Assembly: GCA_029946125.1 (NCBI GenBank) | Contig: JAQSDX010000023.1 | Span: forward strand, 1-51,691 | Length of the DNA: 51,691 nt | Source of the DNA: Candidatus Methylobacter titanis | GTDB lineage: Bacteria > Pseudomonadota > Gammaproteobacteria > Methylococcales > Methylomonadaceae | Direction: 5' to 3' | In this document: piece after piece, positions 14,853-24,902 of the stretch | Layout: the number at the start of each line of letters is the position of its first letter | Numbering within the stretch: the stretch's first letter is position 1 | The notes under the pieces: generated by a model | Database searches by the model: none | What the model saw: the letters and a program-made list of their open reading frames with translations, nothing else | What the model was told of the DNA's origin: nothing | Program-made: the position numbers and the translations under genes

Positions 14853-17747
14853 ATGCCCCCATCTCGCCCTAGCTTGGCTCAACTGGAAATGCGCGGTAAT
14901 TTCATCAACCGCCACATCGGCCCCAATCCTCAGCAAACCCAAGACATGTTGGCAGAGCTGGGCATAAACGAACTGGAAGATATTATCGATCTGGCCATTC
15001 CGGCCAATATCCTGAATCATGAACCGTTAAAACTGACCGAAACGGTCAGCGAACGCGCGGTGATCAAGCATCTGCGCAAAATGCGCGAACGCAACAAGGT
15101 GTTCACCTCGATGATCGGCATGGGCTATTACGACACCATCATGCCGTCCGTAATTAAACGCAATGTACTGGAAAACCCCGGTTGGTATACGGCTTACACG
15201 CCTTATCAGGCCGAAGTCAGCCAGGGGCGGCTGGAAGCGCTGCTGACTTTTCAGCAGGTCATTATCGATCTAACCGGCATGGCGCTTGCCAACGCCTCAT
15301 TGCTGGATGAGGCCACGGCAGCCGCGGAAGCGATGACCATGTCGCGGCGCTTGTCCAAAAGCGCCGCCAACAGCATAGTCGTGGATCAGGACTGCCATCC
15401 GCAGACCATAGCCGTGATCAAGACCCGGGCGCACTCTCTGGGCTATGAGGTTATCGTCGCCGATCCCTATCAAAACCTGGAGCAATACGATTTTTTTGCA
15501 CTGCTGGTGCAATATCCCGGCTGCAACGGCGAAGTAAAAGACCTGACCGCAGTCACCGCCATCGCCCAGGCCAAATCGGCGTTGGTTACGGTCGCGGCGG
15601 ATTTGCTGGCGCTGGTGTTGCTTAAAGCGCCTGCCGAATTCGGCGTCGATATCGTGGTCGGCAACTCCCAGCGTTTTGGCGTGCCGATGGGTTATGGCGG
15701 TCCTCATGCCGCCTATTTTGCGACCAAGGACGAATACAAACGCTCGGTGCCCGGCCGCATTATCGGCGTGTCCAAAGACAGCCACGGCCAGATTGCGTTG
15801 CGCATGGCGCTGCAAACCCGCGAGCAACATATCCGCCGGGACAAGGCCACCAGCAACATCTGTACATCCCAAGTGCTGCTTGCGGTGATCGCCGGATTTT
15901 ATGCGGTTTATCACGGCGAGGAAGGTTTGCGTCTGATTGCAGGCCGGGTGCATCGTTACACGCAAATCCTGGCGGCCGGAATTACCCAGCTCGGCCATCA
16001 GGTGCTGAGCGATTGTTATTTCGATACCTTGATTATCAGCACTCCGAACCGGGCAAAACGCATCGCCGCCCAAGCCACGGAAGCCAATATCAATTTGCGT
16101 GTTATTGACGCGGATCATATCGGCATCTCGTTGGACGAAACCACGACGCGGGAAAACTTAAGGGATGTCTGGCAGGTTTTTGCCTCCGCCACCGCCGATC
16201 TCCCCGACATCAACGGCTTGGATGCCACGGTCGGCGAGTGCATCCCGGAAGCCTTGTTGCGCGATGATCAAATCCTGCAACATCCGGTGTTCGACCGCTA
16301 CCATTCCGAAACCGAAATGATGCGCTATATGCGCCGCTTGGCCAGACGCGATATAGCGCTGGATCGCTCGATGATACCGCTGGGTTCCTGCACGATGAAG
16401 CTGAACGCAGCGACAGAAATGCAGACCATTTCCTATTATGAATTTAACGCGCTGCACCCGTTTGCGCCGCTGTACCAAACCCACGGCTACCAACAGATGT
16501 TTGCCGAGCTGGAAGACATGTTGTGCGACCTGACCGGCTTTGACGCTTTTTCCTTGCAACCCAACGCCGGTTCGCAAGGCGAATACACCGGGCTTTTAGT
16601 GATCCGCAAATACCATGAAGTCAGAGGCCAGGCGCAGCGTAATATTTGCCTGATACCCGCTTCCGCGCACGGCACCAATCCGGCCAGCGCCACGATGGCG
16701 GGGCTTAAAGTCGTAGTAGTCGCTTGCGATGAAAACGGTAACGTCAGTCTGGATGATTTGCACTCCAAAGTAGTCGAATATCAACACACGCTGGCCGCGT
16801 TAATGATCACCTATCCGTCCACGCACGGCGTTTTTGAACAAGCGTTTCGGGAAATATGCGACCTGATTCACCAGCACGGCGGACAGGTTTATCTGGATGG
16901 AGCCAACTTTAATGCGCTGGTAGGCTTGAGTCGTCCCGGCAAAATCGGCGCCGATGTCGCCCATCTTAACCTGCATAAAACCTTCTGCATTCCGCATGGC
17001 GGCGGCGGTCCCGGCGTCGGCCCGATAGGCGTGGGCGCGCATCTGGCTCCTTTTCTGCCCGATCATCCGGTGGTTGACGGCGTCAATCCGGCCAAAGGCG
17101 AGCACGGCACCATAGGCACGGTATCCGCCGCACCCTGGGGCTCGGCCAGCATCTATACCATTTCCTGGGCGTATATCGCGATGATGGGCGCAGCCGGTTT
17201 AAAACGCGCGACATTGACCGCGATCCTGAACGCCAATTACATCGCCAAACGGCTAGCGCCTTATTATCCGATTTTATATACCGGCAAAAACGGCTGGGTC
17301 GCGCATGAATGCATTATCGATTGCCACGCCTTTAAAAAGACCGGCAACGTCACCGTGGAAGACATCGCTAAGCGATTGATTGATTATGGTTTTCATGCGC
17401 CAACCGTGTCGTTTCCGGTCGCCGATACCTTGATGATAGAGCCTACCGAAAGCGAAGATAAAGCCGAGATTGACCGTTTTTGTGCGGCGTTAATCGCCAT
17501 CCGCGAAGAAATCAAAGCCATAGAAACCGGCGCTAGCGATGCCGAAAACAACCTGCTGCATAATGCGCCGCACACCCACAGCTTGCTGCTGGAAGAATGG
17601 ACGCGCCCTTACTCCAAACAACAGGCTTTTTTCCCGAACAACAATCAGCATGGTGATAAATACTGGCCGCCGGTCGGGCGTATCGATAATGTGTATGGCG
17701 ACCGGCATGTGTTTTGTAGCTGTCCGCCGGCGATAGATGATGAGTAA
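14853..17747 (+). CDS. gcvP: Glycine dehydrogenase (decarboxylating), P protein
   Basis: A 964-residue single-chain P protein of the glycine cleavage system, fusing the N-terminal and C-terminal halves that some bacteria split. The pyridoxal phosphate lysine is K709 in [17 protein letters not shown], followed by the glycine-rich loop. [28 protein letters not shown] marks the start of the second half. It decarboxylates glycine and passes the aminomethyl group to lipoylated H protein. Start ATG at 14853 gives a normal length (E. coli 957). GC content is higher and codon use more biased than in flanking genes, consistent with good expression. gcvH must be elsewhere. Confidence 0.96.
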   Translation: MPPSRPSLAQLEMRGNFINRHIGPNPQQTQDMLAELGINELEDIIDLAIPANILNHEPLKLTETVSERAVIKHLRKMRERNKVFTSMIGMGYYDTIMPSVIKRNVLENPGWYTAYTPYQAEVSQGRLEALLTFQQVIIDLTGMALANASLLDEATAAAEAMTMSRRLSKSAANSIVVDQDCHPQTIAVIKTRAHSLGYEVIVADPYQNLEQYDFFALLVQYPGCNGEVKDLTAVTAIAQAKSALVTVAADLLALVLLKAPAEFGVDIVVGNSQRFGVPMGYGGPHAAYFATKDEYKRSVPGRIIGVSKDSHGQIALRMALQTREQHIRRDKATSNICTSQVLLAVIAGFYAVYHGEEGLRLIAGRVHRYTQILAAGITQLGHQVLSDCYFDTLIISTPNRAKRIAAQATEANINLRVIDADHIGISLDETTTRENLRDVWQVFASATADLPDINGLDATVGECIPEALLRDDQILQHPVFDRYHSETEMMRYMRRLARRDIALDRSMIPLGSCTMKLNAATEMQTISYYEFNALHPFAPLYQTHGYQQMFAELEDMLCDLTGFDAFSLQPNAGSQGEYTGLLVIRKYHEVRGQAQRNICLIPASAHGTNPASATMAGLKVVVVACDENGNVSLDDLHSKVVEYQHTLAALMITYPSTHGVFEQAFREICDLIHQHGGQVYLDGANFNALVGLSRPGKIGADVAHLNLHKTFCIPHGGGGPGVGPIGVGAHLAPFLPDHPVVDGVNPAKGEHGTIGTVSAAPWGSASIYTISWAYIAMMGAAGLKRATLTAILNANYIAKRLAPYYPILYTGKNGWVAHECIIDCHAFKKTGNVTVEDIAKRLIDYGFHAPTVSFPVADTLMIEPTESEDKAEIDRFCAALIAIREEIKAIETGASDAENNLLHNAPHTHSLLLEEWTRPYSKQQAFFPNNNQHGDKYWPPVGRIDNVYGDRHVFCSCPPAIDDE

Positions 17748-17792
17748 CGGATGTTAGCTATGGTCCACGAAAAGCACAAAAAGCTTTTTTAG

Positions 17793-18230
17793 TTACATCC
17801 GCAACGGCGTGACTTTTCCGGTCATGCGATAATTCCAATAATCCGCCACAACCTGGGCATGATCGAATGCCAGCACGGCGGGAAGGTTGTCGAACGTAAA
17901 AATGCCGAAATTTTTTGCGTCATCGGCGGCTCGCGGCATTCCCGAGGCTTCGGCAATGTAGACGGCGGTGACGGTATGGTTGCGGGAATCTCGTTCGGGA
18001 TTGGAGTAAATGCCCAGTAACACCGTCAGCGTAATATCGAGGCAGGTTTCTTCCTTGGCTTCGCGAATCGCGGCATGCTCTATGGTTTCGCCAACATCGA
18101 CAAAACCGCCCGGCACTGCCCAGCCGTAAGGCGGATAGGCGCGTTCGATCAGTACAAAGGGTCGGCCAGGTTGGTCGATCAGTTCGATTAAAATATCGGC
18201 TGCCAACAAAGGGGTGACGGGGTTCGGCAT
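17793..18230 (-). CDS. Nudix hydrolase
   Basis: A 145-residue protein with a near-perfect Nudix box, GGFVDVGETIEHAAIREAKE followed by ETCLDI (GX5EX7REUXEEXGU, with Cys in the last Gly position). It hydrolyses a nucleoside diphosphate linked to another group. The nearby segment PFVLIERAYPPYGWAVPGG is typical of ADP-ribose pyrophosphatase or MutT-like members, but substrate cannot be told from sequence. AGGAG stands eight bases before the ATG. It converges on gcvP, with a small AAAAAGCTTTTT palindrome between them. Confidence 0.88.
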   Translation of the reverse strand: MPNPVTPLLAADILIELIDQPGRPFVLIERAYPPYGWAVPGGFVDVGETIEHAAIREAKEETCLDITLTVLLGIYSNPERDSRNHTVTAVYIAEASGMPRAADDAKNFGIFTFDNLPAVLAFDHAQVVADYWNYRMTGKVTPLRM

Positions 18231-18380
18231 GTTATCTCCTGAAAATAGGGTGTGAGGGGTTAAAATCTTAAGCTGAACGAATCGCCGATAAAATATACCA
18301 CAGGAACTCTTAAGGGCGCTTTTTCACCACGAACGATTACACCGGAATGATCTGATTAACCTTAACGTGTCCAAGAATCC

Positions 18381-19133
18381 ATGAACTGTCCCAAATGCCA
18401 AAATGAGCTGCAGGTACAAAGTGAAATTTGTCCTCATTGCGGCATCGTATTCGAGAAGTATCTGAAATATCATCCTGAACAGTCGGCTCGACAGGATGCT
18501 CAGTCGGTCATTGTGACGTTATATGAAGAAGATGACACCAAGCCGCTGTCACAAATTCTGTTTCACGAGATGCAACAAACCACGTTGGCTGATTTTATAG
18601 GCAGGGCGATTATTTTGGCCGGTCTCATTATTTGGAGCTGGCAGCTTATCAGCGCCCCTATCGAGAGCAATGCGGTTGGAAACTCTTTTTTGCATCGAGT
18701 TAACCTGCCTTTTCATGAGGCGGGACATATTATTTTCAGGCCGTTCGGCGCTTTTATCACTTCATTAGGCGGAACGCTCGGACAGCTGTTAATGCCGTCG
18801 ATTTGCACGGGCGTGTTATTGCTTAAAACACGCGATCCTTTCGGCGCATCGGTCGCGTTATGGTGGGTCGGCGAGAATTTTCTGGATATTGCGCCCTATA
18901 TGAACGATGCGCGAGCAGGACAGTTGCCGCTATTGGGTGGTAATTTCGGTCATTCGGCACCTTATGGTTTTCACGATTGGCAGTATCTTTTGACCGAGTC
19001 CGGTCTTTTGCAATACGACCATTTTCTGGCTAAAGCGGTCTTTGTGATCGGTTCCGCCATCATGCTGTTGTCGTTGCTATGGAGCGGACTTTTGCTGGTT
19101 AAACGCTATAAGGGCATGAATCGTCGGTGCTGA
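18381..19133 (+). CDS. Zinc-ribbon membrane protein with HEAGH motif (putative metalloprotease)
   Basis: A 250-residue protein. Residues 3-20 form a CxxC-x10-CxxC zinc ribbon (CPKC...CPHC). Hydrophobic segments follow at about 74-92, 123-140 and 220-241. Between the first two lies PFHEAGHIIFRPFG with an HExxH zinc-binding signature (H112, E113, H116), near the membrane as in M50 site-2-protease-like proteins. NFLDIAP could supply a third ligand (Asp), as in M50 enzymes. I infer an intramembrane or membrane-associated zinc peptidase, but no partner gene confirms a substrate. It is a single gene, flanked by divergent or convergent neighbours. Confidence 0.75.
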   Translation: MNCPKCQNELQVQSEICPHCGIVFEKYLKYHPEQSARQDAQSVIVTLYEEDDTKPLSQILFHEMQQTTLADFIGRAIILAGLIIWSWQLISAPIESNAVGNSFLHRVNLPFHEAGHIIFRPFGAFITSLGGTLGQLLMPSICTGVLLLKTRDPFGASVALWWVGENFLDIAPYMNDARAGQLPLLGGNFGHSAPYGFHDWQYLLTESGLLQYDHFLAKAVFVIGSAIMLLSLLWSGLLLVKRYKGMNRRC

Positions 19134-19276
19134 GTTTGTCGAAATATCAGCGATTTCAGTCGTTGCACGAAATGCCTCTCCATCGCTTACTCGTCAACAA
19201 GGCTAGCGCGAATTAGTCCGGATACCGATAGATAATCGAGGGGAATACAAAAGTTCCAGCAGGAACAATAAGATCG

Positions 19277-19927
19277 TTAATGAAACCTTTCTTCCAGTGA
19301 ACTGCTGCCCGGCGTTTCACAATACATGACCATCGTTATCAGTTCAGCGACATTTTCAGCCTGCATTTTTTCCATGATGCTTGCCCGGTGTACGTCTACG
19401 GTGCGATTGCTGATATTGAGTATTTTTGCTGATTCCTTGTTGGAGTGACTTTTAACTATCAGGCCCAGCACTTCTTTTTCTCTCGTTGTTAAATGATTGA
19501 TGCGGTCTTGTATCCGGCGTTTTTTGACAAATTCTTCCCTGAATGCAATATCCTTTTTAATCGCTTCTTTGATGCGTTCCAGCAACATGTCGTTATCGAA
19601 CGGTTTTTCCAGAAAATCGATCGCACCAGCCCTGAATGCTTTTGCCGAGTCTGGAATATCGGCATGGCCGCTGATAAAAATGATGGGAATACTGATACCT
19701 CTGTTCAATAATTCATTCTGAAGTTCGTGACCGGTCATTAACGGCATTCTAACATCCAGGAGCAGGCACCCTGGCTGTTCAGCGTTGTAATTATGCAAAA
19801 ACGCCTCTGCAGATTCAAAGCTTCTGACTTTTTGTCCTGTTGATTCAATCAACAGCGTTAACGAGTCACGTATTGCAAATTCATCGTCAACTAAATAAAC
19901 GAGAGGTGTTGAGTCAATTACGCTCAT
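19277..19927 (-). CDS. FixJ/LuxR-family response regulator
   Basis: A 216-residue two-component regulator. The receiver domain (residues about 9-125) has the acidic pair DDE near the start, phosphorylation Asp D58 in CLLLDVRMP, and Lys in FLEKPFD. A LuxR-type helix-turn-helix follows: LTTREKEVLGLIVKSHSNKE and SNRTVDVHRASIMEKMQ. The start ATG at 19927 has CGGAGAAAG upstream. An earlier ATG would add 27 unrelated residues. It overlaps the end of the kinase gene by 14 bases, so the two are one operon and surely partners. Targets may include the nearby TAC...ACGAATT motifs (inference). Confidence 0.93.
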   Translation of the reverse strand: MSVIDSTPLVYLVDDEFAIRDSLTLLIESTGQKVRSFESAEAFLHNYNAEQPGCLLLDVRMPLMTGHELQNELLNRGISIPIIFISGHADIPDSAKAFRAGAIDFLEKPFDNDMLLERIKEAIKKDIAFREEFVKKRRIQDRINHLTTREKEVLGLIVKSHSNKESAKILNISNRTVDVHRASIMEKMQAENVAELITMVMYCETPGSSSLEERFH

Positions 19928-21830
19928 TAGACTTTCTCCGTACGGGTAGAGTGAAATAAAAAGTGGTGCCTTTGCCGGACTGGCTATTGAAATGCAAGTT
20001 ACCGTCATGGGCTGAGATAAGCGAACGACTGATGGACAATCCCATGCCCATACCGTCTGCCTTAGTTGTGTAAAAAGGCGTCAATATTTTTTGTTGTTGC
20101 TCCTCATTAAGTCCCGGCCCATTATCCTTTACCCTGACCTGTATGCCATTGTCGGGAATTAATTCGCTACAGATAGATAACTGGCGCTGCTGATTTACGG
20201 GTAAGCTTTTTAAGACGTCAACACTGTTCCTGATCAGGTTTATGAGGACTTGCTCAATTTGTATATGATCGACATCGATCGGCGGCAAATTGTTTTCCAG
20301 TTTAAGTGTCAGTTTTATGCCGTTTTGTTTAAGCTCAGCAATACATAAGTCGGTAGCATTACGAATCAAAGTATTAAGGTCGGCAGTTGATCGATGTTTT
20401 GCATGCGATTTAACAAATTCCCTCATGCGATGAATGATCCGCCCTGCCCTTAAAGCCTGTTGCTGAGTTTTGGATAAGATCTCGGTGAGCTTTATCACAT
20501 CAGGATTTTCACTGCGCATAAGATTTAGACTGGCTTGCGTATAGCTGGAAATGGCCGCCAGGGGTTGATTGACCTCATGGGCAATGCCCGAGGCCATTTC
20601 ACCCATCAGTCCAAGGCGAGTGACATGGGCAAGTTCATCTAAATGCGCCTTGTCTTGTAACTCCTGGTATTTACGTAAACTTATATCACGAACAATATTG
20701 GTAAAATAGCACATATTATCGATTGAAAATTCGGCTACGGACAAATCCAGTGGCACTATAGAACCATTTTTGCGTATGCCTTCAATCTCTCGAATTTGGC
20801 TGCCCATTTTTACTGTACGGGACGCGTTGCAATGATTATCTTCTCTGGGTGATGACGGCATGAGCTTGTTAATATTGCATCCTATCAACTCTTCCGGTTT
20901 ATAGCCAAAAATAGTTTCCACTGCGGCATTAGCCGATACGATGATGTCGGTCATGTCAATGGTAATAATGCCCTCTACTGACGCATTAAAAATGGAGTTG
21001 AGTTTGGCTTCCCGTTCCAGTAATTGATGCTTGGAGCAGCGGAGCTCTTCAATTTTCTTCACTAAACTCAGGTTAGTTAAGGTCAGTTCGCTGGTCTGTC
21101 TGCGAATCTTTTGTTCCAGTTTATCATTAAGGCAGGCAATGGTTTCTTGTGCTTGCTTACGTTCGGTTACGTCATGAATAACCAGGCATATCTGCGACAC
21201 ATTGTTATCAACATAAATGACGCGTGCTCGGCATTCAATATACGTTACATGGTTGTTTTTATCGCAGGGTTGAGGCCAACGCGTCTCCTCACATAATTGA
21301 ATGTACTGACATTCTGGAGGGGTCGACGAGCCACACGACTTCCTGATTTTGGCGCTAAGGACTTGCTCAGTTTTTTGGCTTAAAAGACCATGTAGAAACA
21401 AATAATAATTATTATGATCCGGAGGGTCAATAAACTGCGACAAGCGTTTGTTGATAAGCTCTTCTTTTAGACAACCCAACAGGCTTGCCGCAGCAACATT
21501 GGCTTTTTGGATGATCCCTGCTTCATTTAACGTCAGATAACCGATTGGCGATGCATCATAAAGTTGCGCATAACTGTCACGGGACGCCGTCAATTCCTGA
21601 TGCGCCCGGTTTAACTCCTCATTTTGCATTTCCAGTTCTATTTGGTGAACCTGAAATTCAAACAGCAATTTTTGAATGTCTTCAGTAGACATTCGGGCAA
21701 TATCAGCACCGGAGTGAGCCAGCATGATTTCGGCCTGTTTTCGGATAGTTTCACGGTGTTTATCCAAGAAGGCCTCTGCTTTTCCGTCAAAACTTTCAGT
21801 CATCAAGTGTCCATTAGGTGATTTACTCAT
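19914..21830 (-). CDS. PAS-domain sensor histidine kinase (FixL/NtrB type)
   Basis: About 638 residues. N-terminal coiled-coil (MSTEDIQKLLFEFQVHQIEL), then PAS 1 (DASPIGYLTLNEAGIIQKAN), coiled coil, PAS 2 (SIFNASVEGIITIDMTDIIV), HisKA with the phospho-His in GIAHEVNQPLAAI, and an HATPase domain (NLIRNSVDVL; VRVKDNGPGLNEEQ; GMGMGLSISRSLISAHDG). There is no transmembrane segment, so it is cytoplasmic. PAS 2 resembles the FixL oxygen sensor domain (LMPSSPREDNHCN has a His near the haem-ligand position), but haem binding is not established. Start is uncertain: a GTG at 21884, ATG at 21830 or ATG at 21803. Confidence 0.9.
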   Translation of the reverse strand: MSKSPNGHLMTESFDGKAEAFLDKHRETIRKQAEIMLAHSGADIARMSTEDIQKLLFEFQVHQIELEMQNEELNRAHQELTASRDSYAQLYDASPIGYLTLNEAGIIQKANVAAASLLGCLKEELINKRLSQFIDPPDHNNYYLFLHGLLSQKTEQVLSAKIRKSCGSSTPPECQYIQLCEETRWPQPCDKNNHVTYIECRARVIYVDNNVSQICLVIHDVTERKQAQETIACLNDKLEQKIRRQTSELTLTNLSLVKKIEELRCSKHQLLEREAKLNSIFNASVEGIITIDMTDIIVSANAAVETIFGYKPEELIGCNINKLMPSSPREDNHCNASRTVKMGSQIREIEGIRKNGSIVPLDLSVAEFSIDNMCYFTNIVRDISLRKYQELQDKAHLDELAHVTRLGLMGEMASGIAHEVNQPLAAISSYTQASLNLMRSENPDVIKLTEILSKTQQQALRAGRIIHRMREFVKSHAKHRSTADLNTLIRNATDLCIAELKQNGIKLTLKLENNLPPIDVDHIQIEQVLINLIRNSVDVLKSLPVNQQRQLSICSELIPDNGIQVRVKDNGPGLNEEQQQKILTPFYTTKADGMGMGLSISRSLISAHDGNLHFNSQSGKGTTFYFTLPVRRKSNERN

Positions 21831-22311
21831 AACTACTATCTGTTTTTTCGGGTCGCGGAAATAAGCTGGCACTGAAAAACACACAGGATATTCTCTCGCA
21901 GTATCAATATCTTACCTTGTTTATTTGTTTCAGAAATATGACAGTCTTCACGAAATTAATTTTTTTATTTTTCAAGTCCGTTCAAAAATAGACCATAACG
22001 CTTAACTTGTCATTCAGATTAATTTACCTAGCATCAATGAACTCCCTTAAAAAACATCAATACATTATGTATAGAGCAGCGACTCATCAATAAAATACGA
22101 CATTAATAAGTAAAAATACATAAGTAAAACTACTTAGGTATACGTACGAATTTTACCGTTATTTTTTTGCTATACACTTTAATTAAAATTTGATGGTGTC
22201 GTTAAGTTCGAATTTTCAACAGCTATAGATGTTAACGGTAATTTTCTGAAAATCAAAATGATTCTGGTCAATTTTTACAAAACCTGAATGATAGAAAACG
22301 TGGAGAGTAAT
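21831..22311. other. AT-rich intergenic region between divergent regulators and a small gene
   Basis: No gene is seen. It is markedly AT-rich and contains the motif at 22131-22152 discussed separately. It should hold promoters for both the kinase operon (minus) and the small gene at 22312 (plus). Confidence 0.5.
22131..22152. promoter_or_regulatory. Motif shared with the DUF2934 promoter region
   Basis: TACTTAGGTATACGTACGAA plus TT here aligns with TACTACGTATTCATACGAAT plus T at 25092-25112 allowing a one-base indel: both have a TACT start, a GTAT centre and TACGAATT at the end. On the opposite strand each holds an AAGTA or ACGTA-like half-site, close to the GTAMGTAG-type sequence reported for FixJ, so the adjacent response regulator is a candidate binder. 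Confidence 0.4.
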
Positions 22312-22500
22312 ATGGAAACTTGGATAGACGATGAGGGACAACAGTTGGATAAAAACTACCCATACAAAATTCCCAGGATTGATATTGAACTAAAAGAAAA
22401 GCAGTTTATGCATGACGATCTTGAATATTACAAGGAGGTAAAAATTAAATCAAAGAAAAATTCACATGCAGAAAACAAGAAAACCAAGTTTTCTCGCTGA
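22312..22500 (+). CDS. Small acidic/basic hypothetical protein
   Basis: A 62-residue protein beginning METWIDDEGQQLDKNYPYKI and ending in a lysine-rich tail (KKNSHAENKKTKFSR). ATG at 22312 has GGAG nine bases upstream, a better signal than the earlier in-frame ATG at 22288. I recognise no domain. Its AT-rich composition and isolated promoter suggest an accessory or stress-related gene. It lies between the two-component pair and the PAS-GGDEF-EAL gene. Confidence 0.6.
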   Translation: METWIDDEGQQLDKNYPYKIPRIDIELKEKQFMHDDLEYYKEVKIKSKKNSHAENKKTKFSR

Positions 22501-22731
22501 GCAGTAAATGAGCCAGGCAGCAGACGACTCAGGATGACTACAGTAGCGATAAAAAACTTAATTACACCTATTTTTCAAATTATTTTAGCCAAAGTCATAG
22601 GCTTCTTTGGTGGAGTCTTCGCTGCCAGCGCCTGTGTTCCCCAGTCGTCTGAATTACGAAAAATGCAATCTAAGCTGCGCCCTTAGAAAGATCCCCGTCA
22701 TGCTGAATTTTTTATTATCCAAGGAGTAGAC
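22501..22731. repeat. Intergenic inverted repeat upstream of the GGDEF-EAL gene
   Basis: CAGACGACT (22521-22529) is a perfect complement of AGTCGTCTG (22643-22651), about 113 bases apart, and GGCAGC/GCTGCC flank them. No gene is seen here. It may be a folded leader or a remnant of a short mobile sequence. Confidence 0.45.
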
Positions 22732-22791
22732 ATGCAATACTCGAAAAACCTAAGGAAGATCTTCGACTATTGGCTTCGTTTTTTTTTATGA
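22732..22791 (+). CDS. 19-residue leader frame, possible true start of the GGDEF-EAL gene
   Basis: ATG at 22732 has the strongest ribosome binding site in the area (AAGGAG, eight bases upstream) and reads MQYSKNLRKIFDYWLRFFL, then stops at TGA 22789-22791. It stops inside nine T (22779-22787). Adding one T would place it in frame with the GGDEF-EAL protein. The TGA overlaps that gene's ATG (ATGA). So this is either a coupled leader peptide or the N terminus cut off by a one-base slip. Confidence 0.5.
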   Translation: MQYSKNLRKIFDYWLRFFL

Positions 22792-24902
22792 TATTGCAAT
22801 TAACGAAGAGCAAGCTGGCCATTGATACCTTACGAATTAGCGAGGCTAAATATCGCAGTCTATTCGAAAACATTGATCAAAGCGTCATTTATCTGGATGC
22901 GACGGGTATGGTAATGGCCGTCAATCAGGCAGCCGAACAACTTCTTGGTCTGCCTCGCGACATGCTTATAGGGCGTAAGTTCGTTGATTCCTGTTTTAAC
23001 GTTATCAAGGAAGATGGCTCAGATTTCCCCGAAGAACAACAGCCCTCGCTGTTGTCCTTACGTACTGGAAAGCCTGTGGAAGGTGTGGTTATGGGACTGT
23101 TTAATACTGAGCGGCAAAGTTATCTCTGGGTTGCCGTTCATTCAGTACCTGAATTCAGGGTGGGCGAACATCAGCCTCATCAGGTGTTAATGACATTAAC
23201 CGATATTACCCGGCAAAAGCAGTCTGAAGGCAAGCTGAGTATGGCATCGGTCATTTTTAATAATATAGGGGAAGGTATATTTGTTACCGATAAAGACAAA
23301 AAGATAATTTCAGTTAATGAGGCGTTTACCACCATAACCGGTTTTACCCAGCAGGATGTTTACGGGAAAAGCGCTCATTTTTTACACTCAAAGAAAAACA
23401 ACCTAAAAATTGATGATGAATTAAACAAGGCTACAGAGGGGGTAAATAGCTGGCAGGGAGAGATATGGCGTCGTCATAAAATCAGCATGGACTTCCCATC
23501 ATGGACCACCGTTAGCGAGGTAAAGAATTCAAGCGGCGAGGCAACTCATTATGTCCATGTATTTATGGACATAACCCATTTTAAGAAGACTCAGGATCAT
23601 CTGGGTTTTTTGGCCTATCATGATCCATTGACTAAATTGCCAAACCGACTGTTATTGAAAGATCGTATTGACCACTCATTACAAAACGCACTGCGCGAAG
23701 GTTCGCAAGCTGCGGTATTATTCCTCGACATTGATCGCTTTAAAGGCATTAATGATACTTACGGGCATACTGTCGGTGATGGTTTACTAAGGGAAACCGC
23801 AAAACGCATAAAAAACTTAGTCAGAAAAGAAGACACCGTTTCACGCTATGCCGGCGATGAGTTTGTGGTGTTTATGGAAAATATTCCCGACGCTAAAAGT
23901 CCGGCAAAACTCGCACAAAAGCTGATAGATACTTTTAATACTCCAGCCTATATTAAAGGCTATCGATTGAAAATATCGACCAGTGTCGGCATAAGCCTGT
24001 TTCCACAGAACGGCAAGGATACAGATACGTTAATTAAGAATGCCGATGCCGCTATGTACCGTGCCAAAAAAGAAGGCCGTAATAACTTTCAATATTATAG
24101 CCAGGAGTTAACCACGGAAGCTTCCGAAAAAATATCGATGGAATCGGCGTTACGTCAGTCACTAGAGCGACATGAGCTTATTTTATATTACCAGCCACAA
24201 GTCTGCCTTAAAACCGGAAAACTGGTGGGAGTTGAATCCTTGGTGCGTTGGATGCATCCAACGCTGGGATTGATGTCACCCAGACAATTTATACCCATAG
24301 CTGAGGAAAGCGGGTTTATTGTGGCACTGGGTGAATGGGTATTGCAAAACGCTTGTCTGCAGATGCGCCGATGGTTGGATCAAGGCTTGAACGTCAATAA
24401 AATCGCCGTTAATGTATCTGCAGTGCAGTTTGCACGCTCCGATTTTGTGGCAACGGTTGAACAGATATTACAGTCGACTAAACTGGCTCCGTCTTATCTT
24501 GAACTGGAACTTACCGGCGGCAGTTTTATGGATAATTCTGAACAAACCATCAAGGCGCTCAATCAGCTGGTTGCAGCAGGAATAGATTTGACTATTGATG
24601 ATTTTGGCGTGGGTTGTTTTTCGTTTAATAACTTAAAACGTATTCCGGTCAAAAAATTGAAAATTAATAGTTCATTTATAGTCGATGTATTGACTAACAT
24701 CAACAATGAGACCATTACCCGTGCGGTGATAGCCTTAGGTCATGGCTTGCATTTACAGGTTATTGCGATGGGGATTGAATCGAAAGCCCAGCAAAATTGC
24801 TTAGTGAACTTAGGCTGCGATGAAGGGCAAGGTTATTTATACAGTTCCCCTGTCTTACCCTGGTCCAATATTTTTCAACAATTAGGCATGAAACCCAAAT
24901 AA
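22788..24902 (+). CDS. PAS-PAS-GGDEF-EAL protein, diguanylate cyclase with degenerate EAL
   Basis: About 704 residues. PAS 1 (about 20-130) and PAS 2 (about 150-270) sense signals. The GGDEF domain has AGDEF at 355-359 and an RKED product-inhibition site five residues before it, so it should make cyclic di-GMP and be inhibited by it. The EAL domain (from about 470) has ESLVRW at the EAL position, NVS, and DDFG, but the usual ELTES is ELTGG, KID is KIN, and AEGVE is AMGIE. The loss of those acidic residues predicts no phosphodiesterase activity. ATG at 22788 is used, with the caveat of the T-tract. Confidence 0.88.
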   Translation: MILQLTKSKLAIDTLRISEAKYRSLFENIDQSVIYLDATGMVMAVNQAAEQLLGLPRDMLIGRKFVDSCFNVIKEDGSDFPEEQQPSLLSLRTGKPVEGVVMGLFNTERQSYLWVAVHSVPEFRVGEHQPHQVLMTLTDITRQKQSEGKLSMASVIFNNIGEGIFVTDKDKKIISVNEAFTTITGFTQQDVYGKSAHFLHSKKNNLKIDDELNKATEGVNSWQGEIWRRHKISMDFPSWTTVSEVKNSSGEATHYVHVFMDITHFKKTQDHLGFLAYHDPLTKLPNRLLLKDRIDHSLQNALREGSQAAVLFLDIDRFKGINDTYGHTVGDGLLRETAKRIKNLVRKEDTVSRYAGDEFVVFMENIPDAKSPAKLAQKLIDTFNTPAYIKGYRLKISTSVGISLFPQNGKDTDTLIKNADAAMYRAKKEGRNNFQYYSQELTTEASEKISMESALRQSLERHELILYYQPQVCLKTGKLVGVESLVRWMHPTLGLMSPRQFIPIAEESGFIVALGEWVLQNACLQMRRWLDQGLNVNKIAVNVSAVQFARSDFVATVEQILQSTKLAPSYLELELTGGSFMDNSEQTIKALNQLVAAGIDLTIDDFGVGCFSFNNLKRIPVKKLKINSSFIVDVLTNINNETITRAVIALGHGLHLQVIAMGIESKAQQNCLVNLGCDEGQGYLYSSPVLPWSNIFQQLGMKPK

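Noticed and set aside
15297-16118. Long frame antisense to gcvP (273 codons)
   Set aside because: The sense gene is clear. High-GC codon bias creates open antisense frames.
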